This document shows, one piece after another, positions 1 through 7,915 of a stretch of DNA of 37,792 nucleotides. Positions within the stretch are counted from its first letter, which is position 1. Every line of letters begins with the position of its first letter. The notes below the pieces were generated by a model. That model had not been told where the DNA came from and did not search any database. It was given only the letters and a program-made list of their open reading frames with translations. The translations under genes were made by a program, and so were the position numbers. The stretch lies in NCBI GenBank assembly GCA_031269485.1, contig JAISZC010000035.1, positions 1 to 37,792 on the forward strand. The letters are read 5' to 3'. Origin of the DNA: Deltaproteobacteria bacterium (lineage in GTDB: Bacteria; Desulfobacterota; Desulfarculia; Adiutricales; Adiutricaceae).

Positions 1-72
1 TTTATTGCTTCACATATTTGTTATAGCCTATAAAATATATAGCAACACTAAACACAACAATAAAATCATTAG

Positions 73-393
73 AGACTTAAAATTTCAAATTTTATAAATG
101 ATTTTTCGAATTCTCTGGCAGATGATTGTCGAAACACTATTAAAAAGTTTATTATTGAGACTGTCAATAAGATAAACGAACAACTTGAAGTAAGAGAGAA
201 ACAAATTGAAGAAAGGCTAAAACAATCTGAAGAAATGCTAAAACAATCTGAAGAAATGCTAAAACAATCTGAAGAAATGCTAAAACAATCTGAAGAAAGA
301 GAAAAACAACTTGAAGAAAGAGAAAAACAACTTGAAGAAAGAGAGAAACAACTTGAAGAAAGAGAAAAACAACTTGAAGCAGAAAGACTATAA
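73..393 (+). pseudogene. 3' fragment of a gene encoding a C-terminal coiled coil
   Basis: The frame ending at TAA 391-393 is open from position 73 but has no ATG before 235, which lies inside the repeats. It therefore looks like the tail of a longer gene. A different frame (+2) is open from the window start to about 93, so a single frameshift near 90-97 would join the two. After about 35 ordinary polar residues the product is almost entirely seven-residue units of the types KQSEEML and KQLEERE, the periodicity of a coiled coil. The family is not identifiable. Some PD-(D/E)XK transposase-like (Rpn) proteins end in similar Glu/Lys heptads, but no nuclease core is visible here. The DNA is strongly AT-rich, unlike the housekeeping genes nearby. 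Confidence 0.5.
178..387 (+). repeat. Ten tandem 21-bp units encoding heptads
   Basis: Ten consecutive 21-bp units run in frame. Units at 220-282 read KQSEEML three times, the unit at 283-303 is a hybrid (KQSEERE), and units from 304 on read KQLEERE or close variants. The repeat length is exactly seven codons, so copy-number changes keep the reading frame and the coiled-coil register. The near-identity of neighbouring units suggests recent slippage or unequal exchange. Confidence 0.9.
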
Positions 394-1175
394 TTATAAA
401 TAAAAAAAATAGACCAGATAATATAATAATATACGTATTAACCTCTTCACTAAAATGGTTTTGTGGTTAATTTCATTAAAAAACAATTAAAATTCACTAA
501 AACAGAAATTAATTTTATTATACATGTCCATTAAATATAATATAGTATAAATCATTGTTCCACATATATCCCCTATGAGCTATCGAGCCCTCTTCAATGG
601 ATTCTTTAGGATGATTATGGCGACGCCCTACGCTCGGCCAGCGAGAGGACCACGGCCAAGATAGCCGCCGCCCGCGACGTCCTCGGAGGAGTTCAAAAGC
701 CACGGAGGCTTCCTCGAAGCCTACCTGCCGCGCAGCGATCCCTTTCTGCCAAAATATGCAATAAATGCTTAAACGGATGATATAAGGATAGCACGGAACA
801 TATAGACATAAAATTTTATAAAAATGATTGAACACCGCTTTTATTGCTACTAATTGCAATTTTTTAAAAATAAAATTGGATTAATTAAATATATTGCAAT
901 TAAAAATTTATAAATCTGTCCTTTTTATGTATTTGCCCAGCTGCCGATAACCTGAAGCCTCGTGCTCTAGTTCTATGTCAAATAGCCAAATAAATCTGCT
1001 TTTTTTGAACCTCGAACGCCAATTCGGCCCGCCGGCCGCGTCGACCCCGCCCCCCTTGGGCCCCGCGGCCGGCCGCCAGCCAGCCGCCAGCCAGATTCCG
1101 CAACCGACGAACGGAGCTCGCCTGTCCGGCCGAGACGACCGCAGAAAACCGCGGCGTTTGCCGCATAACCGCCTA
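394..1175. other. Mixed AT/GC stretch without a convincing gene
   Basis: This stretch alternates AT-rich DNA (394-595, 770-960) with two GC-rich blocks (about 600-760 and 1010-1170). The first block, on the plus strand, has a broken pair of frames that resembles a decayed coding segment (see findings). The second is rich in Pro/Ala/Arg codons in every frame and shows no domain. I see no RNA gene or intact coding sequence. Confidence 0.5.
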
Positions 1176-1204
1176 TTGACAAAGACGACGTCATACGTTA
1201 GAAT
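1176..1204 (+). promoter_or_regulatory. Sigma-70-type promoter upstream of the NlpC/P60 lipoprotein gene
   Basis: A -35 hexamer TTGACA (1176-1181) and a -10 hexamer TAGAAT (1199-1204) are separated by exactly 17 bases. The predicted start near 1211 gives a leader of about 240 nt before the ATG at 1452. The leader contains a small GC-rich hairpin near 1339-1355. Confidence 0.65.
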
Positions 1205-1451
1205 GGCAAAATAGCGAGCCGTCGTCGACAAAAATGCCGTCCTGGCGCGCTCCTTTCCTTGCGGGCTTATCGCTTCTCAAACTTGGCCGCGGCCTTGTTT
1301 TGCACGCCCATCAGGCAACCCAAAGAAAAACGCCCCGTCCGGCCTTCGGGCCGGCGACGCCGCGATCGATCGCCGGCCCGCAATGGCCGTCGTCATCTGT
1401 CCTCGAACAGACCGAGGCCGCGCGACGCCGGGCGCCATCCAGGAGTCCTTG

Positions 1452-2639
1452 ATGCAAGCTCTCGGCATGTTTTCCGCCAGATCGCTTCGCCTCTCTTTTC
1501 TCGCCTTGTCCGTTCTGACCTTGATCCTCTCCGGCTGCCAGGCTCACCGGCCCAAAACGGCCGACGCCAAGCCAGGGCGAAAGACCCTCGCCGAATACAA
1601 TCAAGACAAGGTCAACGCCATCCTCAAAACCGCCTTTTCCCAAATGGGCAACCCCTACCGCTACGGCGGCGCCTCCCCCGAAACCGGCTTCGACTGCAGC
1701 GGCTTCGTGGGCTGGGTCTACAGCCAATACGGCGTCTCGCTGCCGCGCTCCTCCAGAGACATGCTCTCGGCCGGCGTGCCCATCGAGGCCGAGGACCTCA
1801 GGCCCGGCGATCTGGTTTTTTTCAACTACGGCTACTCGCACGTCGGCATATACACCGGCGGCGACAAGTTCATACACAGCCCCAGAACCGGCAAACGCAT
1901 CGAGGAGGTCAAGCTCAGCTCCAAAGGCCGCGGCGACCGCTTCGTGGGCGCCAGGCGCGTCATCGACAATCAGGGCGTCACGGCCATTTCCAACAACCTC
2001 AAAGAGGATTGGATCAAGCAGTCCCGCCACCAGACGACCCTGGCCCTGAACGAGGCCGCCTCCGTTCGCCACACCGGCGCGGTCGTCAAGTCCGCCCGAA
2101 GCGCGCCCGCCAAGGGCGAGCCCAAGTCGGTCCTCCACAAGGTCAAAGCCGGCGACACGCTCTCGGGCTTGGCCGCCCGCTACGGGGTCGGGGCGGCTCA
2201 GATCGCCGCCGCCAACGGCTTGACCAACCGCCACAAGCTCAAGCTCGGCCAGAAGCTGGCCATCCCGACCAAGGCGGCGGCGACCGCCCAGCCGGCGGCC
2301 AAGAAAGCTGAGCCGACCTCCGCCAAAACGACCTCCTCGACCGGCGCCAAATCGGCCCCCGCCGCCAAGCCGGCGGCCTCGACCGTCGTCCATAAGGTCG
2401 TCGCCGGCGACAACCTGGTGACCTTGGCCAAGCGCTACGGGCTCACCAGCGCCGACATCGTCGCCGCCAACGGCTTGACCGACCGCAACAAGCTCCAGCT
2501 GGGCCAAAAGCTGGTTATCCCGGCCAAAGCCACGGTCGTCGCCTCCGCCAGCCAGACCAAGGCCGCCGACAAGGGCAAGTCGTCGAAAGGCAAGAGCTCC
2601 TCGACCAAGAAGCGCTCGGCGGCGAAAAAGAAGCCTTGA
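1452..2639 (+). CDS. NlpC/P60 peptidoglycan hydrolase lipoprotein with two LysM domains
   Basis: The product (395 aa) is a probable cell-wall endopeptidase that cuts peptide stems of peptidoglycan. The ATG at 1452 is preferred over an upstream GTG/ATG extension because AGGAG lies just before it and the protein then opens with a lipoprotein signal: a hydrophobic stretch ending in the lipobox LSGC, with Cys29 as the lipidated residue. The NlpC/P60 domain (about 50-175) has the catalytic Cys in FDCSGF (Cys82), His130 in SHVGIY and a second His (142). Two LysM peptidoglycan-binding modules follow at about 227-273 and 312-358, joined by Ala/Lys/Thr-rich linkers. The tail is Lys/Ser-rich. The gene has its own promoter and terminator and is convergent with the kinase gene downstream. 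Domain assignment is firm; the exact bond cleaved is not known. Confidence 0.93.
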   Translation: MQALGMFSARSLRLSFLALSVLTLILSGCQAHRPKTADAKPGRKTLAEYNQDKVNAILKTAFSQMGNPYRYGGASPETGFDCSGFVGWVYSQYGVSLPRSSRDMLSAGVPIEAEDLRPGDLVFFNYGYSHVGIYTGGDKFIHSPRTGKRIEEVKLSSKGRGDRFVGARRVIDNQGVTAISNNLKEDWIKQSRHQTTLALNEAASVRHTGAVVKSARSAPAKGEPKSVLHKVKAGDTLSGLAARYGVGAAQIAAANGLTNRHKLKLGQKLAIPTKAAATAQPAAKKAEPTSAKTTSSTGAKSAPAAKPAASTVVHKVVAGDNLVTLAKRYGLTSADIVAANGLTDRNKLQLGQKLVIPAKATVVASASQTKAADKGKSSKGKSSSTKKRSAAKKKP

Positions 2640-2640
2640 G

Positions 2641-2666
2641 CCCGCCGAGGGGCGGCGGTTTTTTTT
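2641..2666 (+). terminator. Rho-independent terminator after the NlpC/P60-LysM gene
   Basis: A short GC stem, CCGCC paired with GGCGG around a GAGG loop, is followed closely by eight T residues (2659-2666). It lies immediately after the stop codon. Confidence 0.75.
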
Positions 2667-2777
2667 GGTCGCCTCGAAGATCAAGAGCCGTCCGGGGCGG
2701 CCTCGCAAGCCGCCCGGCTCGTTTCCGCGGAAACCCGGAGCCCTCAGCCGGCTCTGGCCGCTCGGCTTTGCCTAGCG

Positions 2778-2803
2778 AAAACCCCTGACCAGGGGTTTTT
2801 TTT
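2778..2803 (+). terminator. Bidirectional terminator between convergent genes
   Basis: The arms AAAACCCCT and AGGGGTTTT surround a four-base loop, with a T run on the plus strand and an A run on the other side. The element can therefore stop transcription from either direction. It sits between the NlpC gene (plus) and the kinase gene (minus) and probably serves mainly the kinase transcript. Confidence 0.75.
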
Positions 2804-2855
2804 GCCGTCAGGCCGGCTTTTTTCCAACGGCTTTCTTTTCCCGCAAAACCGATCG

Positions 2856-4568
2856 TCAAGCCCCGGCCGGAGAGGGCGCCAAGCCGAGGGGCGGTCGGGC
2901 GTCGACGACCCCCCGCCCCTCGGCCGACGGCAGCGAGACCGTGAAGGTGGTCGCCCCGGGCTGGGAGCTCACGGAGATGAAGCCGTTGCCGTGGCAGACT
3001 ATGCCCCAGACCGTTGCCAGCCCCAGGCCGGTGCCCTTGGATTTGGTCGAAAAGAAGGGCTCGAAGACGCGCTTGATTTCCTCTTCGCCGATGCCGCAGC
3101 CGTTGTCGGTGACGTCGAGCCTGACGTGGCCAGGCCGCTGGCGATCCAAGGAGGTGGCGAGCCTCACCTTGACCGGCCGCTCCGGCACGGCGGCCTCCAT
3201 GGCGTTTTGGATGAGGTTGAAAACCACCTGGTTGAGCTGGCCGGAGTCGAAGAAGACGTTGGGCGCCTCGCCGGCGACGAGCTCGATTTCGGCTTCGGCG
3301 CCCTTCCAACTGCGAAAGACGTGGACCTGGTCCTCGATGAGGCGGTTGAGGTCCACGGACTGAGGGCGACCGACGGAGGGCCGGGCGAAGGTGAGAAAAT
3401 CGTCGACGAGGTTTTGGAGGCGCTCCATCTCGCGGCCGATGATGATCATCAGGCGATTGTGATCCTCGGCGCTGAGGCTCTGGCCCAGCAGCATGTGCCA
3501 GGAGCCGGTCATGGAGGCCAGGGGCGTGCGGATCTCGTGGGCCAGGCCTGCGGCCATGCCGCCGACGGCGGCCATGTGCTCGCTGCGCTTGATTTCGGCC
3601 TCCATTTGGCTGATGGCCGTCTCGTCCTTGACGACCAAAAGGCGGCCCCAACGGTGGCCGTTTTCGTCGACCAGAGCCATGACGCTGAGCTCGAGGATGA
3701 GCTCGGCCTGGTCGGAGCGGCGCTCGTGCCGCAACCGCGCGCCATGGACCAGCATATTTTCCGGGAGTTCGCCGACCGCCCGGCCGAGCTGGCCCAAGCC
3801 AGGAAAAAGACTTCGCCACGGCCGGACCAAAATGTCCTGGGGCAATACCTGGAGGATGTCCAGAGCGGCCTGGTTGACGGACAGCACCAGCTCGTCGCCG
3901 TCGACGGTGATCAGGCCCGAGTCGATGCTGCGGATGATGTGGTCGTTGAGCTCGGAGAGCCGATCCAGCGAGGCCTGGCTGGTGACCAGAGCCTGGCTGG
4001 AGATCTCCAGCTGGGTCGAGAGATAGCCGCCCAAGACGGCCACCAGATAGGAGGCCCCGGTGTTGACGAGGATGTTGAGGGCCAGCTCGGTGGTCCCCAT
4101 GTACTCGAACAGGTGCGGCAAGCCCGGCAAATAGCCGTAGTAGTGGAGATCAAGGATGGCGGCCCAGGCGCCGGTCGACAATGTCGCGGCGATGAAGGAA
4201 ATCTTCAGGCCGCCGAGAAAGGCGCTGTTGATGACGACAATGATGAAAATAAAATTTACGGTGCTGTCGCAGCCGCCGGTCAGCACCAACAGCACCGAAG
4301 CCCACAGAATGTCGGCGGCCATCTGGATGACTATCTGCGGCGCCGGCCCCAAGAATCTCGGCCACACCAGATAATGGGCGAAGGTCATCACGTAGAAAAA
4401 GGTGACCGTCGCGGACACGGCGTCGCTCCAATAATCCAAAATGGAGGGCGTGCGGCCGTTGATGTGAATCAAAAAGATGGTCAGGGCCAGAAACGAGTTG
4501 GTGGTCAGACGAAAATAAAAAAGCCACTTTTGGCGATTTTTTTCAATGGTCCTGGGAAACCACTGCAT
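2856..4568 (-). CDS. Membrane sensor histidine kinase, PilS-like
   Basis: The product (570 aa) is a two-component sensor kinase. The N-terminal ~190 residues hold about six hydrophobic membrane segments. A coiled linker, a PAS-like region (about 205-320), a HisKA dimerisation domain and an HATPase_c domain follow. The H-box reads LAHEIRTPLA with phospho-acceptor His344. The N-box (NLIQNAMEA), G1 (DNGCGIGEEE) and G2 (GTGLGLAT) are intact, so it should be active. I chose the ATG at 4568 over a GTG at 4595 because AAGGAGG lies about 10 bases upstream. The six-helix plus PAS plus kinase arrangement is that of PilS, and the next gene upstream on the same strand is pilC, the usual partner locus. 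The cognate regulator (pilR) is not in the window. The subfamily name is inference; the kinase call is secure. Confidence 0.88.
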   Translation of the reverse strand: MQWFPRTIEKNRQKWLFYFRLTTNSFLALTIFLIHINGRTPSILDYWSDAVSATVTFFYVMTFAHYLVWPRFLGPAPQIVIQMAADILWASVLLVLTGGCDSTVNFIFIIVVINSAFLGGLKISFIAATLSTGAWAAILDLHYYGYLPGLPHLFEYMGTTELALNILVNTGASYLVAVLGGYLSTQLEISSQALVTSQASLDRLSELNDHIIRSIDSGLITVDGDELVLSVNQAALDILQVLPQDILVRPWRSLFPGLGQLGRAVGELPENMLVHGARLRHERRSDQAELILELSVMALVDENGHRWGRLLVVKDETAISQMEAEIKRSEHMAAVGGMAAGLAHEIRTPLASMTGSWHMLLGQSLSAEDHNRLMIIIGREMERLQNLVDDFLTFARPSVGRPQSVDLNRLIEDQVHVFRSWKGAEAEIELVAGEAPNVFFDSGQLNQVVFNLIQNAMEAAVPERPVKVRLATSLDRQRPGHVRLDVTDNGCGIGEEEIKRVFEPFFSTKSKGTGLGLATVWGIVCHGNGFISVSSQPGATTFTVSLPSAEGRGVVDARPPLGLAPSPAGA

Positions 4569-4685
4569 GAAGCGGGCGCCTCCTTCGGGCGTCACCCTCG
4601 ACGGAGTCGAGAACCTTAAGCGGCCGTGTCAAGCGGACGGCCAAGGCCGGCCGGCGAGGGCCTTGAAAGGCGACGGACGGGGCCC

Positions 4686-4790
4686 AAAAAAAACCAAGCC
4701 CCGGCCGCCGGTCAAATCTCCGGCGTTTTTGAGGGCCGTGCAGGTTTTGCCCGTGCCGCAGGCCATGATGAACTGTCCGCGGTCCTGAGC
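4686..4790 (-). pseudogene. Fragment of a DEAD/DEAH-type (restriction-associated) helicase, Walker A region
   Basis: On the minus strand one frame reads a helicase-like segment around MACGTGKT, with an upstream DRGQFI and a downstream stretch ending GGRGLVFF. This is the layout of motif I followed by the LxFLVP strand in SF2 helicases of restriction-type and COG4889-type proteins. Only about 35 residues are recognisable, no other helicase motif follows, and the frame soon becomes low-complexity. It is a relic, not a working gene. The exact helicase family is inference. Confidence 0.5.
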
Positions 4791-5179
4791 CCTTCCTCGG
4801 TTTTGGCCGCCAAGTCGAGGCCGGCGTTGTCGCCGCCGCCGATTTGCCGCCGGTCCGGCCAGGCGTGCCAGGGCCAAATATTAAGAAATTTTCAGCATAT
4901 ATTGGATATATTAAAAATATAAGCATTAAACGCTCAAAACGCTGACCTACTCCAGTCGTAGAGATAGACTCTGAACTATATTTTTTATTATTTTGGAAAA
5001 ATCATAATTTTATAATTATTTCATCGCGAAAAAAATTATTTTATCTACATATTACATATATAGAGATGGTTTGGCCATTTATAGACGCCCGGCTCGCCGC
5101 CGCGCCTGAACCCCGAACGCGCCCCAAAGCTCGGCCGAACGCCGCTGGAAGCCAGGCAAGCGGCCGCCAGAAACCAACA

Positions 5180-5211
5180 GCGGCCCGGCCAAGAGGGGGA
5201 GGCCGGGCCGC
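5180..5211 (-). terminator. Strong GC hairpin downstream of pilC
   Basis: Eleven-base arms, GCGGCCCGGCC and GGCCGGGCCGC, pair perfectly around a 10-base loop, about 55 bases past the pilC stop on the minus strand. There is no long T run, so it may act as a weak terminator or an RNA 3' end stabiliser. Confidence 0.45.
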
Positions 5212-5264
5212 CGGGCAGGCAGGCAGGCGCGGGCGGCGCCCGCGCCGGTCAGTCTGGAGAGGGC

Positions 5265-6476
5265 TCAGCCGCCGACGGCCGCGCCCATGCCGAAGATGGG
5301 CAGGTACATGGCGATGATCAAGGTGCCGACCGTGCCGCCCAAAAAGACGATCATCAAGGGCTCGATCATGGTCATGACGGTCTCGACGGCGGCGTCGACC
5401 TCCTCGTCGAAAAAGTCGGCGATCTTCAGCAACATGACGTCCAAGGCACCGGCCTCTTCGCCGACGGCGATCATCGAGGTGACCATGTTGGGAAAAACGG
5501 CCGACTCCAGCAGCGGGTCGACCAGCGGGCGGCCCTCGGCGATGGCCGAGCGCGAGTCGATCAGAGCCTCCTCGACGACTTTGTTGCCGGCGGTGCCGGC
5601 CACGATGTCGAGGCTGGTGATGATGGGAACGCCGGCTTGGAGCATGGTGGCCAAGGTGCGGGTGAACTTGGAGACGGCCACTTTGCGCATCAAATCGCCG
5701 AAGACCGGCAACTTGAGCGAGTAAGTGTCGAAGAGATAACGTCCTGGTTCGGTGCCGAAGAATTTTTTCAAGCCGAAGAGCGCGCCGATGACGGCCGGCA
5801 GCAAAATGTACCACCGATTGATAAGGATGCTGGAAGCGTCGATGACCATCTGCGTGAGCTTGGGCAGCTCCTTGCCGAAGCTGGAGAACATCTCCTCGAA
5901 GGTCGGAATGACGAAGATCATGATGACCAGCATGACGATCACGCCGACCGCCATGACGATGAGGGGGTAGGCCAAAGCGCCCTTGACCTTGCGCTTGAGC
6001 TTTTCGGCTTTTTCGATGTATTCGGCCAAACGCTTGAGGATGGTGTCCAAAATACCGGCCGTCTCGCCGGCGGCCACCAGGTTGCAGTAAAGGCTGTCAA
6101 AGTAGGCGGGGTACTTGCGCAACGCGTCGGAAAGGGTCGCCCCGGACTGGACCGAGTTGTTGATGTCGCGCAGCATGGACTTGAGGGTGGTGTTGTCGGT
6201 CTGATCGGACATGATCTTCAGGCACTGCACCAGCGGGAGACCGGCGTCGATCATGGTCGAAAACTGCCGGGTGAACAGCATGACGTCCTTGACCGTGATC
6301 TTGGGGGCGAAAAAGGCGATGCCCGCCAACAGGTCCTTCGGCGCGTCTTTGATGACGTAGTCGCCGATGCGCAGCCTTTTCAGGAAGGCCTCCACCTGCC
6401 TGGTGTCCTGAGCCTCCATGGAGCCCTTGCGTTTTTTTCCTTTGGGATTGAGTCCCTTCCACACGTAGATGGGCAT
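5265..6476 (-). CDS. pilC: Type IV pilus inner-membrane platform protein PilC (GspF family)
   Basis: The product (403 aa) has the usual PilC length. It carries two GspF/T2SSF domains (about 70-190 and 275-395), each with the conserved pattern FTRQFSTMIDAGLPL / FTRTLATMLQAGVPI and a GE-containing segment (AAGETAGILD, AVGEEAGALD). Three hydrophobic segments fit the platform topology. PilC anchors the pilus assembly ATPases to the inner membrane. The N-terminus starts MPIYVWKG, typical of PilC, which places the start at 6476 rather than at the upstream in-frame codon at 6584. AAGGAGG lies about 15 bases upstream, rather far for a ribosome site. The kinase gene follows on the same strand after ~700 bp. 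The assembly ATPases pilB and pilT are absent from the window. GspF of a type II secretion system is the alternative reading, but the PilS-like neighbour favours pili. Confidence 0.9.
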   Translation of the reverse strand: MPIYVWKGLNPKGKKRKGSMEAQDTRQVEAFLKRLRIGDYVIKDAPKDLLAGIAFFAPKITVKDVMLFTRQFSTMIDAGLPLVQCLKIMSDQTDNTTLKSMLRDINNSVQSGATLSDALRKYPAYFDSLYCNLVAAGETAGILDTILKRLAEYIEKAEKLKRKVKGALAYPLIVMAVGVIVMLVIMIFVIPTFEEMFSSFGKELPKLTQMVIDASSILINRWYILLPAVIGALFGLKKFFGTEPGRYLFDTYSLKLPVFGDLMRKVAVSKFTRTLATMLQAGVPIITSLDIVAGTAGNKVVEEALIDSRSAIAEGRPLVDPLLESAVFPNMVTSMIAVGEEAGALDVMLLKIADFFDEEVDAAVETVMTMIEPLMIVFLGGTVGTLIIAMYLPIFGMGAAVGG

Positions 6477-6573
6477 AAAGGTTGCTTGAAACCTCCTTGC
6501 AACGGCGACGGCCCGAGCTGGCGCCGGCCAAAACGAACCTCTTGGCTCGGCGCGGTCCGGACCTGTCTGGCTT

Positions 6574-6601
6574 ATGTTACACAAACCGCGCCATTTTTCA
6601 A
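6574..6601 (-). promoter_or_regulatory. Candidate promoter of pilC
   Basis: Read on the minus strand, TTGAAA (6601-6596) and TAACAT (6579-6574) are 16 bases apart, about 90 nt upstream of the pilC start. There is no clear -24/-12 element, so sigma-54 control is not supported. Confidence 0.4.
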
Positions 6602-6702
6602 TCTTTTTCTAAGCGACCTCGAGGACCGTGGCGGCATGTTCGACCGCGGCGGGCGGAGCGGCGCCCGGACGACGCGGCGGGCGAAAAAAACGATGGACAG
6701 GT

Positions 6703-6731
6703 TTGCCTTCAAGCCGCGCTTGTGATATAAA
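6703..6731 (+). promoter_or_regulatory. Sigma-70-type promoter of the CAU tRNA
   Basis: TTGCCT (6703-6708) and TATAAA (6726-6731) are 17 bases apart, with initiation expected near 6738, about 80 nt ahead of the mature tRNA 5' end. Confidence 0.6.
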
Positions 6732-6817
6732 AGCCCAACGTCAAGCTGGCCCCGGTCGCTCTAACGTCCGAGGCCTCCCCCGAGAAGAGTCAAGCCTTCA
6801 GGCGCGTCCGAAAAAAT

Positions 6818-6892
6818 GGGCCTATAGCTCAATGGCAGAGCCACCGGCTCATAACCGGTAGGTTCCAGGTTCGACTCCTGGTGGGCCCACCA
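6818..6892 (+). tRNA. tRNA with CAU anticodon, probably elongator tRNA-Met (tRNA-Ile2 possible)
   Basis: The 75-nt cloverleaf has a 7-bp acceptor stem (GGGCCTA with TGGGCCC, one T-G pair), a D arm GCTC/GAGC, an anticodon stem ACCGG/CCGGT around CTCATAA, a T arm with GGTTCGACT, and an encoded CCA. The anticodon is CAU. It is not the initiator: the 1-72 pair is intact and the three GG/CC pairs next to the loop typical of tRNA-fMet are absent. CAU can also belong to tRNA-Ile2, whose C34 is modified to lysidine; sequence inspection alone does not settle this. Confidence 0.93.
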
Positions 6893-6923
6893 ACGCTTCT
6901 TGCGCCCTTTTCGACGATCGCCT

Positions 6924-6948
6924 GAAACCCACGCCCTGCGTGGGTTTC
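6924..6948 (+). terminator. Hairpin terminator after the CAU tRNA
   Basis: Eleven-base arms, GAAACCCACGC and GCGTGGGTTTC, pair perfectly around a three-base loop about 30 nt after the tRNA. The following CGTCATTTT is a poor T tract, but position and strength fit a tRNA terminator. Confidence 0.65.
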
Positions 6949-7415
6949 GTCATTTTGGGGTTGCCAGGTTTGCGACTTTATCCGACCTCTGCCTGAACAA
7001 TCCGGGGCCTGATCGGGGACTTAATTTTCGTCCGGCTCTGGCGGGCGGGACATGGTCGGCATGACGCAGCCTCAAGGGATGATTTATGTATTATTTAATT
7101 ATGTCCTCTCTAATATTGCCACTTATTGATATATACCTGATTAAGTACCTCATTCTACTGACTATATCTAAATTAATATAGCTTTTTATATTTACTAATC
7201 GATATAAAAAGATATAGCTGCCATATACGTATTTATCATTCTGCGTCTATGTTTATAAGAAATTATAAAGATATTAGCTAACATTTGTAGTTTTAATCCA
7301 CCAAAATCGAGACAATAATATCACTATTTAAACAATAATGTACTAATTATAATATATAGCGAATATTAAATAAGAAAAACGAAAAAAATTATCAAGTGGC
7401 CTCAGCGCATGAGGC

Positions 7416-7529
7416 TTAATCTTCATCATATGATTCGAATTCCCCATGGGTTTTAATAATATCATCAAATTTACGGTCAGTATACAAATTTTTTATCACT
7501 TCTACCTCATCTTAGTGCAATGTTTTCAT
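7416..7529 (-). pseudogene. Short decayed coding fragment of unknown function
   Basis: Read on the minus strand from the ATG at 7529, 37 codons run to a TAA at 7416, interrupted only by a TAA at codon 6. The remainder reads like a genuine acidic C-terminus (contains IKNLYTDRKFDDIIK and ends FESYDED). A GCCTCA/TGAGGC hairpin and a T run follow, as at the 3' end of a gene. I do not recognise the family. It may be a scrap of a longer gene whose upstream part is gone. Confidence 0.35.
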
Positions 7530-7565
7530 ATTTCTTTAAATTATTTTAAAGTTTATTGCATTTTA

Positions 7566-7650
7566 TAATATATAATATAATATAATATAATATAATAAAT
7601 AATATAATATAATATAATATAATATAATATAATATAATAAATAATATTAT
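7566..7650. repeat. TATAA pentanucleotide microsatellite
   Basis: Pure 5-bp repeats (TATAA/AATAT) run in two blocks interrupted by AATAAATAA steps, in an island with no genes. Such runs are slippage-prone and can contain chance -10 elements. Confidence 0.85.
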
Positions 7651-7797
7651 ATCAAAAAAAATTATTATTTGGAGTTAAATAAGATAATATGAATTTAAAC
7701 ATATATCCAACGAATTTAAGATAATAGATATATAAAAATAATGCTTAATATCAAATTATCAAGTTTAGATTATATTATCATAAAATTATTTAAATTA

Positions 7798-7837
7798 TCA
7801 AGTTAAAAATTAAATTTTTTGCACATATATCAACCTT
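7798..7837 (+). repeat. Dispersed AT-rich repeat, copy A
   Basis: It begins TCAAGTTAAAAAT, then has an A/T spacer and TTTTTTGCACATATATCAACC. It aligns over its full length with the copy at 7916-7954 and less closely with 31850-31885. The AAAAT...TTTTT core can fold back on itself. Confidence 0.6.
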
Positions 7838-7915
7838 GAACTATGTGTAAAAATCAAAATTATGACAAAAATTATTAGGTTTTAATGCCTATTATCAAGT
7901 TATTATTTTAAATAG

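Larger units (their letters stand above)
4569..5264. other. Spacer between pilC and the kinase gene: helicase relic plus AT island
   Basis: The spacer holds a decayed helicase fragment on the minus strand (4686-4790), an AT-rich segment (about 4880-5065) with no gene I can recognise, and a GC-rich segment with the probable pilC terminator hairpin. In related bacteria pilC and pilS are usually close, so this spacer may be an insertion. Confidence 0.5.

Noticed and set aside
178-387. Regular 21-bp repeats considered as a CRISPR array
   Set aside because: The units are contiguous with no unique spacers and are in-frame coding heptads.
518-859. 113-codon minus-strand frame near the left end
   Set aside because: It spans an AT/GC boundary with no consistent codon use and ends in AT-rich low-information sequence.
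1259-2311. Long plus-strand frame overlapping the NlpC/P60-LysM gene
   Set aside because: It is an Arg/Pro-rich shadow in another frame of a gene with clear domains, and it has no ribosome site.
2802-4619. 605-codon plus-strand frame opposite the histidine kinase
   Set aside because: It is antisense to a kinase with all motifs intact; length is expected from high GC. No domain is visible.
6574-6601. Sigma-54 promoter for pilC
   Set aside because: A TGGC word is present but the matching GC at the -12 spacing is not, so the sigma-70-like reading was kept.
7566-7650. TATAA repeats considered as a replication origin AT region
   Set aside because: No DnaA boxes were noticed around it and no origin-type genes (dnaA, dnaN, gidA) are near.
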